Source: Reticulascus tulasneorum
Lineage: Eukaryota > Ascomycota > Sordariomycetes > Glomerellales > Reticulascaceae
Assembly: GCA_001557505.1 (NCBI GenBank)
Contig: LSAX01000001.1
Coordinates: 1,426,001-1,490,000, forward strand
Direction of reading: 5' to 3'
Length of the DNA stretch: 64,000 bases
How positions within the stretch are numbered: position 1 is the stretch's first letter; the number at the start of each line of letters is the position of its first letter. This document shows, in pieces, positions 57,797 to 64,000 of this stretch. Position numbers and translations under genes: made by a program. The notes beneath the pieces were generated by a model, which saw only the letters and a program-made list of their open reading frames with translations, was not told the origin of the DNA and made no database searches.

Positions 57797-58372
57797 ATGC
57801 TTGTCCGTGCGGGTCGACCGGTGTATTAGACCGCTAGACTGATGATGGCGTTGGACACGGTTACGAAACAAAATCTGGGTTGGTTCGGTGTTTAGAATAT
57901 TTTGCATTAGGGGGCGATTCCCTCTCACTTTCACTGATGTACTGGTTGTACCTCCAATTAAAAAACGTAAAAACTACCTGATCAATGTCCAATTGGTGAA
58001 TATTTTTTTCGGATGTCACAATCTCATAAGCAGTGAACGTTTCCAGAGCTTACTGTAAGACGATCGACCGTAGACTGTAGAAACGTGCACAGCTTGTAGG
58101 CTTAGAAAGGGCTGGTCCGAGATGGGTGACCTGACGCGGGATGGCCTGACACGGAGCAAGCTACGCCCGGTGGTCTAGATCCAAACTCGGCGCCTCGCCC
58201 CGATCCCGTCATCACCCACAAGTAAGATCGCACAAGTCTTCCTATCTTGTTCTATGTGAAAAGAATTTCCAAATTCAGCAACCTTTCAACACAGGATTTC
58301 CACCGTTGATTCTTCTTTTAAATAGACTAGGTGCTCAGGCACAATAGCAGATCGTAGCAAATACTGGCAGAT
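57797..58372. other. Spacer, 302-aa gene to methyltransferase gene
   Basis: 576 bp between tandem genes, with the upstream 3' end and the methyltransferase promoter. No coding region. An A/T-rich patch at about 57955-58010 may mark the end of the first transcript. Confidence 0.45.
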
Positions 58373-59428
58373 ATGGCGTCATCACCGACGCTGCACAAAG
58401 GTGCCTCACTTGGATTCGCCGACGCCAGCGCCTACGATGCCTACCGGCCCACATATCCTGCCGAGGCGGTGGACAAGTTCCTTGCACGGCTGAAGCTGGT
58501 GGACAATGCGCACGCGAACGTCGTCGAGGTTGCGGCTGGCACGGGCAAGTTCACGGAGCTGCTTGCGGCGCGGCATGAGGGTTTCAACATCGAGGCGGTG
58601 GAACCACATGAAGGGATGCGGGAGACACTCGTGAAGAAGGGGCTGGGGGAGCAAGTGAATGTAATGGCCGGGTTCGCATCGAAGATACCAATCGAGGGCG
58701 AGTGGGGGGATGCGTGTGTTGTTGCGCAGGTAGGGCTGCTTTGATAAGATGACGATGAACATGCTGATGGCTTATGATTCTTTAGGCGTTTCACTGGTAA
58801 GTCCTGTCCGATAGCCCCAAGTATGTCACGGACATATGTTCATTTCTACGCAAGGTTCGCCAACGAGGAATCTCTGAAGGAGATCCACCGCGTCCTCTCT
58901 CCAGCCGCCGTTCTGGGCCTTATTTGGAACATTGAAGACTGTGAGTACAACTCCCTCCTGGCTCATGTTCCCAAGAACGCATCTCACACCGTGTGAGCAG
59001 ACAACAAGCCCGCCGCCTGGAAATCAACGACTGCATGGGAGCAATCGCTAAACGATCTCATCTTCACACTGGGAACCGACGGCCAAGCACGCTTCCGGGA
59101 CGATGTCTGGCGGCAGGTCTTCGAGCGCCAGCTTGACAGGAACCCGTTCCATGCCCTGCGCGACGTGATGGGTAGCGAGCACCGCATGCCGCTGTTCAGT
59201 CTGCCCCTCGGCGAGGAGAGGGTCAAGTGGACGGTGTGGCTGACGGAGGAGGCTTTGGTGAAGCGGGTTGCGACTCTGAGTCAAGTCGCGGTGCTGGAGG
59301 GTGAGAAGAAGGGGAGCTTTGACGCGCGGTTCCAGGAGATCTTGAAGGGGGGTACTGTAGAAAGGAATGGGAAGGGGGAGATTGCAATCCACGGGGTTAC
59401 GTTCTTTGTGTGGACTTCGAGATTGTAG
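58373..59428 (+). CDS. SAM-dependent class I methyltransferase
   Basis: Exons 58373-58729, 58786-58796 (11 nt), 58855-58940 and 59001-59428 give 293 aa. Motif I is VVEVAAGTGKFTELLA at about 50-65; the acidic residue after strand 2 is in IEAVEPHEGMRETL; the motif before strand 5 is completed by splicing as AQAFHWFANEESLKEIHRVLSP. WNIEDYNKPAAW follows. These mark a Methyltransf_11-type enzyme; the AFHWF block is found in many fungal small-molecule methyltransferases and in yeast Crg1/Tmt1 relatives. The substrate is unknown. The 11-nt second exon encodes only AFHW's first codons and is defined by perfect GT-AG borders and phase. Confidence 0.88.
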
Positions 59429-59621
59429 ACCAGTTGGAGTGGGTTTCATGGAGCATGAAGCATATAGATCAAAAGCAATTGCGACAGACGTTAGGAATCA
59501 AGGGTATATTTCCTGGCGGATTCAACATCTCATTCACGGCCACGTACTCTCATCAATTCCGGAGCCCATCAAACGTATGAACACTCCCGGTAATAGGACA
59601 CTCGAACCTGTATGCGTAGCT

Positions 59622-59980
59622 CTATGTGTCTGCGGAAATGTACATGACTAGAAGATGGTCAGCGTCATTCTTCAGCAAGGACGAAGACTTTCACCAACCG
59701 TTGTTGCCTCTTACGAAAGCATCGCCATACGCCCTCCGCTTCACACCGTTGACGTACTCCTCCGTCTTCTCAAGCGCAATGTTCATGTAGCCATCCACCG
59801 ATTGCAGTTCACCTACTGCATATCAGTATCTAACTCAACCATGGTCGGACGGGGAGAGTCTGTCTCACCCTTATAGACGACACCAGAGTTCAATTTAACG
59901 GTGACTGGGTTGCCTATGATATCGCTTAGGAAGCTTGAAGGGTCCTTGCCCTCACCCTGTGAGACTGCTCCGTTCTCCAT
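59622..59980 (-). CDS. LSM6: U6 snRNA-associated Sm-like protein Lsm6
   Basis: Exons 59980-59869, 59812-59699 and 59647-59622 give 83 aa. The Sm1 motif is PSSFLSDIIGNPVTVKLNSGVVYKGEL across the first splice, followed by SVDGYMNIALEKTEEY; the Sm2 motif is FVRGNNVMYIS across the second splice. Order, length and the EEY-NG(V)KRRAYGDAF linker are those of Lsm6. It is part of the Lsm1-7 ring in mRNA decay and the Lsm2-8 ring on U6 snRNA. No exon is longer than 114 nt, so the gene is invisible to a simple open-frame search. The second intron has a weak donor (GTTGGT). Divergent from the Rad60-like gene. Confidence 0.94.
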
Positions 59981-60419
59981 GGTCGATATTCAGCTGCGTG
60001 GATGAGAATGGTCAAGGTGATGGCCGGTGCGTTGTGAGAGACCTGGCGGCTGGAAGGTTCTGAGCTACTGCTTGGTCGGTGAGGTGCGGGCCTGGTGAGT
60101 GTGGTTGTGGGTTGGGTAAGTCTTGGCCACGAGGCTCGCACTGTAGGCCTGTTAAACACCCCTGTAAGCTAGCCCATATTTGCCTTGACCGAAGTGGGGT
60201 TAGAGCGTGTTATGGCTGCCTCACCACAGAAACACGCGTGAACTTCATGAATCGTCTGTTTATAAATGTCAACTTTGCTTCAGCGTCTACTTAGTCCCAC
60301 GATTTGATCATTAGGTTGTCCGTCATCAGATCCTGCCTCGGTTTTATCTCGCAATTGCTTCTAGCTTGGCATGCAACAACACCTCTCGCTTTCGAAGATC
60401 GGCCCACGAGTCTTTCAAC
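59981..60419. promoter_or_regulatory. Divergent promoter, LSM6 / Rad60-like gene
   Basis: 439 bp between divergent start codons, so both promoters lie here. No strong TATA box near either start; no coding sequence. Confidence 0.5.
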
Positions 60420-61846
60420 ATGGCTGAACCTAAGAAGCGGATGCCTTTCAAGCGGACTGTGCAGCGCCAGGACTCGGCGCCGAAGCCTCCACAGGATGAT
60501 GACGATGATGGTCTCAGCTTGTTTAAGCGCTCGAAGGACGTCCTACCAATAGCCGTTGCTGACCATGACCGGCGCATCAAGCGAAAACATGGACGAGCTG
60601 AGGCGCGCAGGAGATCCTCGACAGCGGACCACAAAGATCTCATTCCGGAACCAACACCATATGAGGTTGCCCGCCTGGCATCAGAACACTATAGCAGTGA
60701 CGCCGGGTCGCCGGTTCAGCAAGAAGATAGTTTCGGGTAAGAACTAGTTCCATAGCTCGAGCTGGGCTTTACTAAGACAGGTGTAGCGATCCTATTTCCC
60801 CGCCTCTCTCGAAACGATCGCGAACCAGCGCAAACTCTGGCGAGCTCAAGGTCAAGGAGTCACCATTCAAGGCGCTCGACGGCACGCCTTCGAAGCAGCC
60901 CGTCGCGAGCCGAAGGATCTCGAGACAAGAAAGCCCCACACCGGCGCACAATGTCATATCACTCGATGACGACTCGGAAGAGGAAGATATCTATGGCGCG
61001 ACACCAATACGGCAGTTGCGAGGCGGGTCAGAGGAACCTCCGTATAATGCGACACCGTCTCGCGAACATAGTCCGGATGTGGAAATAGTGGACGATCACT
61101 TCGCAGACTCGCCACCACCAGAAGAAGACGAGTTCCAGGAATATATCATCCAGGCGCGCGAGCGCCAGCAGCGCGCTCAGGCGCAGCCCGATGCTCCGCA
61201 CATCAACCTTTTGGTCTCGACTGAGATAGCTGGTATAGAGCCAAAGGAATTCAAATTCACCTTGACAAAACCCCTAAGCATAGTAAAAAACGCATGGATC
61301 AACCTCTTTTCCGGCCGAGGATTCATGTCCGATCTCGAGATTCGTCGGGTCTTCCTCACCTGGCGGGGACGTAAAGTCTACGACTGGACGACCCTCGATA
61401 GCTTAGAGATCCGGCCCCGTGATGCAGATGGACGATACTCCGCGGGCAACACGCTCGACGACGAGGGATTCTCGGACGACTGGACACGCGTACACATGGA
61501 AATATGGACCGAAGATCTGTACGATGAATATCTGAGGCAGAAGGAGAAGACGAGGCTGCAGTCGCTCGGTGAGCTGGACTACTCAGATGAAGAGGAAGTC
61601 GAGGTGCCCGAGCCCGAGGCGAAGATCAAGGTGGTGTTGAAATCCAAAGACGCCGAGCCGATAAAGACGACGGTGCGCCCTTCGACGACTATGGAGACGA
61701 TAGTGATTATGTTCCGCAAGATGCGCCAGCTGCCCTCGGATAAGGAGGTGACGCTCATGTTTGATGGGGATAAGTTAGAGGAGCACATGACTGTCGAGGA
61801 CGCGGATATTGGAGACATGGAAACGATCGAGGTCCATGTTAAGTGA
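60420..61846 (+). CDS. Rad60/Esc2/NIP45-family protein with two SUMO-like domains
   Basis: Exons 60420-60736 and 60787-61846 give 458 aa; the start is the first ATG (MAEPKKRMPFKRT). The N-terminal half is disordered and charged. Two candidate SUMO-interacting motifs are visible: VISLDDDSEEED at 162-173 and VEIVDD at 204-209. The C-terminal half has two ubiquitin-like folds: one from HINLLVSTEIAGI to about SLEIRP, the second from IKVVLKSKDAE to the end (TMETIVIMFRKMRQLP, VTLMFDGDKLEE, IGDMETIEVHV). The second matches the Rad60-SLD pattern, which lacks a C-terminal Gly-Gly and so cannot be conjugated. Family members act with Ubc9 and Smc5/6 in replication-fork repair, and in fission yeast Rad60 is essential. 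The intron is short, with a CTAAG-like branch. Confidence 0.88.
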
Positions 61847-62515
61847 GAATCAAGCAGTATGATAGCCGGCTTGTCGGGATGGGCGAGCATGCTCTCTATT
61901 GTAATTTTGGATGACAGGGATCCAGGGAAGAGGGGCCTTGGTGGATGACTATTTGATGATACCCAAATTTTGCCCTGGAATTCGAGAAAACACTTTAATG
62001 ATAGATCTGGAAACCGGTGGTCTACCGGTCGCAATGGAGGTACTGGCAACTGCTTGTTCAAGACAGATAGCCCAGGAGAGGCATGTGATTCAACTCGCGA
62101 GATGTGGAGTGGACTACTAAAACAGATTATCTGCGCATTCGACCCGGTTCCTCCTCTTAATCTCCTCTTGAATATCTGCCAAGTTAACCGTGCAACACAT
62201 ACTGCTTTCTTCTGTGTGGGATACCAAGTTTCAAGTTGCTCCTTGCGATTTATCTTGTGGGCACCAGATACCAGCGACTCGTTGGATTTAAAATCAAATA
62301 AAAAGACTATCGACTCGGCCAATCTATCTGATAGTCTGCGCATAGTAGAATATATGATTAATCCGCCATCTCGTCCATCAACTGCCCAACCCAACCCCAA
62401 AGTAGAGAAAGAGCCAAACGAGTGACAAAGATATTGCAGCGACCTGAACCTTAAGGATACTCTCCGCTCTCCGATTTCTTTCCAGGTGGTATCTTGTCTC
62501 CTCTTCCCGCTCAAG
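61847..62515. other. Convergent spacer, Rad60-like gene / ankyrin gene
   Basis: 669 bp containing two 3' ends. A 151-codon plus frame at 61970-62425 has no motif and is not called. Confidence 0.45.
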
Positions 62516-64000
62516 TCAATGGCGGCCATTGCAATTCTTGCAGACAGGAAGAGCATCCGCTCGCGGTTGCCACGCCTCGCTATACTTCTGCTGGCGCATG
62601 TACGACGCAAAATCAGTCTTGTTCTCATTCTTAGTCTCATCCCCCTCCTCCTCGTCATCGTCTTCGTTGCGAGCCTGGATGCTGAAGTACCTCGCGGAAT
62701 TGTACTTCTCGCCCAGCCGCCTGGCCACGTCATTCGCTTCGCTCAGGCTCACCAGCCGGCGCTGGTCTGGGAAGCGCTCCAGGTACTCGCGGCACACTTC
62801 CCACACGGCCTGGTTTTTGGACAAGGCAGTGGTCTTCGCGTCCTTGGTAAGGAAGGACTCGGTGCTGCGGCCGACCAGGGTGTTGGCAGAATTGTACCGG
62901 TTCGAGATCTGGATTGTCGAGGGGGCGACGAACTTCTCGCCGGTGACGCGGTCGCGGGACAGTTCTGCGGGAGTGCGACCGACGGCGTTCTCTCTATGAA
63001 GCAACTTCGGCTTGTACTCGAGCAGGGCTTTCACCAACAGAGTCGTATCGTGCATGACGCAGGTGTGGAGGCAGGTGTCGCCCGCACCGTTGAGCATCTC
63101 GAGCTCGGCGCCCTTGGAGTATTCTAGGAGGAGCTTGAAGGTATCGAGGATCTCCTCGTCGTTCTTGTAGCGATAGTTGGTATTGCCACGATAGGTTGAG
63201 TGGTAATTAAAGGCTATTGCGCTGATCCATGAGTGTAATGGTGTTGTCCCGGCCTCGTGCAAGTTGTTGCGCTGCAGGAACAGATGGGATCTCAGTGCTG
63301 GGTCGAAGAGGTCTAGCATGTCGCTGAGCTTTACATCCATGGGGTTTTCAACCTTGGGAAGTCCTTGCAAAGTGGCGTGAATGATGTTGTCGCCCCTCAT
63401 GTTGCGAACAGACTGATCCGCACCCCCTTGGATGAGAGTTTTGACAAAGTCGACGCGGCCCAAGAAGCAAGCCAACAAAAGAGGAGTGTCGCCCGTGGTT
63501 GACTTTGTCTCCAATGAAACCGGGCAGGCTTGGATGAGATACTTCACAACACGGTCGCTGGCGTCTCCGGGGGGAGCCATGACTGCACAATGAATAACCA
63601 ACTCATCTGGCACTTGTTAGCAAAATCCTGAATCCTATTGAGACAGCAGGACTCACTCTGGATTCCAAGCCACTTGGAGACCGCCCGATCGAAGCCACCT
63701 GGAGCCTGGTTAAGATGCTTCAGTCTCACGTCCTCATGTGCCGTCTTAGAGTTGCCAAACTCCACATAGTATCGCTGGGGAGCATCTCCAAGGAACCATT
63801 CAACCGACTCGATGTTGCCTTCAGACGCGGCGTGGAGGAGAGGCGGAATCTGAAGACCAGTCGACTTGACAACGAGGTTTCGGCCGGCATTGGCCCAATC
63901 CTTTCTAAACAGGTCGTCAGTGACGAATAGACAGGTATCCAGTTAATACAAGTGCTTACCTCTTTTTGCCATAGACAGACAAGCCTTGATAGAATCGCGG
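62516..64000 (-). CDS. Ankyrin-repeat protein, 5' part outside the window (partial)
   Basis: Exons from the right edge are 64000-63960, 63904-63657 and 63606-62516, all on the minus strand, 459 residues to the stop; phases 2 and 1 agree. Ankyrin-type repeats include IPPLLHAASEGNIESVEWFLG, ELVIHCAVMA..., TGDTPLLLACFLGRVDFVKTLIQGGAD, GTTPLHSWISAIA and GDTCLHTCVMHDTTLLVKALLEY. After the repeats come a Ser/Thr-poor helical region, an acidic stretch (EDDDEEEGDE), and a terminal VCKNCNGRH with a CxxC that may bind zinc. It probably mediates protein-protein contacts; function unknown. The start codon lies beyond position 64000. Confidence 0.82.

Noticed and set aside
61579..62733. 384-codon minus-strand open frame
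   Set aside because: Covers the 3' end of the Rad60-like gene antisense and part of the ankyrin gene in another frame; composition not protein-like.

Overview
The window is nuclear DNA of a filamentous ascomycete (Pezizomycotina, probably a Sordariomycete). The evidence is short introns (about 45-150 nt) with fungal branch points, a HET-domain gene, and orthologues of fungal housekeeping proteins (Tvp23, Pwp1, Prp16, Tls1/Hep59, Lsm6, ChaC). I see no AT-rich repeat-induced-mutation islands, no transposon, no rRNA and no tRNA that I can support. Nearly all genes here are spliced, so coding regions were rebuilt by joining exons so that reading phase and conserved residues stay continuous.

Layout. 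1-6 kb: tail of an unknown gene, TVP23 (-), a CLYBL-like citrate-lyase-beta/HpcH enzyme (+), and a 928-aa disordered protein (-) ending 13 bp from it. 6-10.5 kb: gene-poor, leading into the long leader of a glycine-rich RRM protein (+). 12-18 kb: ChaC glutathione cyclotransferase (-), penta-EF-hand protein (+), metallo-beta-lactamase-fold protein (-). 18-22.9 kb: gene-poor, rich in AGGTA/TACCT words. 23-36 kb is dense: zinc-finger/RING-like protein (+), Tls1 (-), HET-domain protein (+), acylphosphatase (+), Prp16 (-), Pwp1 (+). 36-44 kb: a Ser-rich protein (+) and a zinc-ribbon-like protein (-) between long spacers. 44.8-52 kb, accessory-like: membrane-anchored NodB-fold protein (+), intact class I terpene synthase (+), a PLP trans-sulphuration-family enzyme (-), and a Ser-rich hypothetical protein (-). 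52-56.8 kb: gene-poor. 56.8-64 kb: membrane-anchored disordered protein (+), methyltransferase (+), LSM6 (-), Rad60/Esc2-like SUMO-mimic protein (+), and an ankyrin protein (-) running off the end.

The genes form no single pathway. Conserved RNA-processing and ribosome-assembly genes (Prp16, Pwp1, Tls1, Lsm6) sit in divergent or convergent pairs with short spacers, while accessory genes (HET, terpene synthase) are single insertions among them. The terpene synthase has no cytochrome P450, transporter or regulator beside it inside the window, so it looks like an orphan synthase.

Most worth a second look: the complete eight-exon terpene synthase; a predicted 5-nt microexon in the ChaC gene that restores both frame and the family's conserved residues; several other 11-29 nt exons; multi-exon genes that would be missed by looking for long open frames (LSM6, the 245-aa and 267-aa hypothetical proteins, the terpene synthase); paired GATAAGATAA elements in the Prp16/Pwp1 divergent promoter; and AGGTA/TACCT word clusters confined to long spacers.
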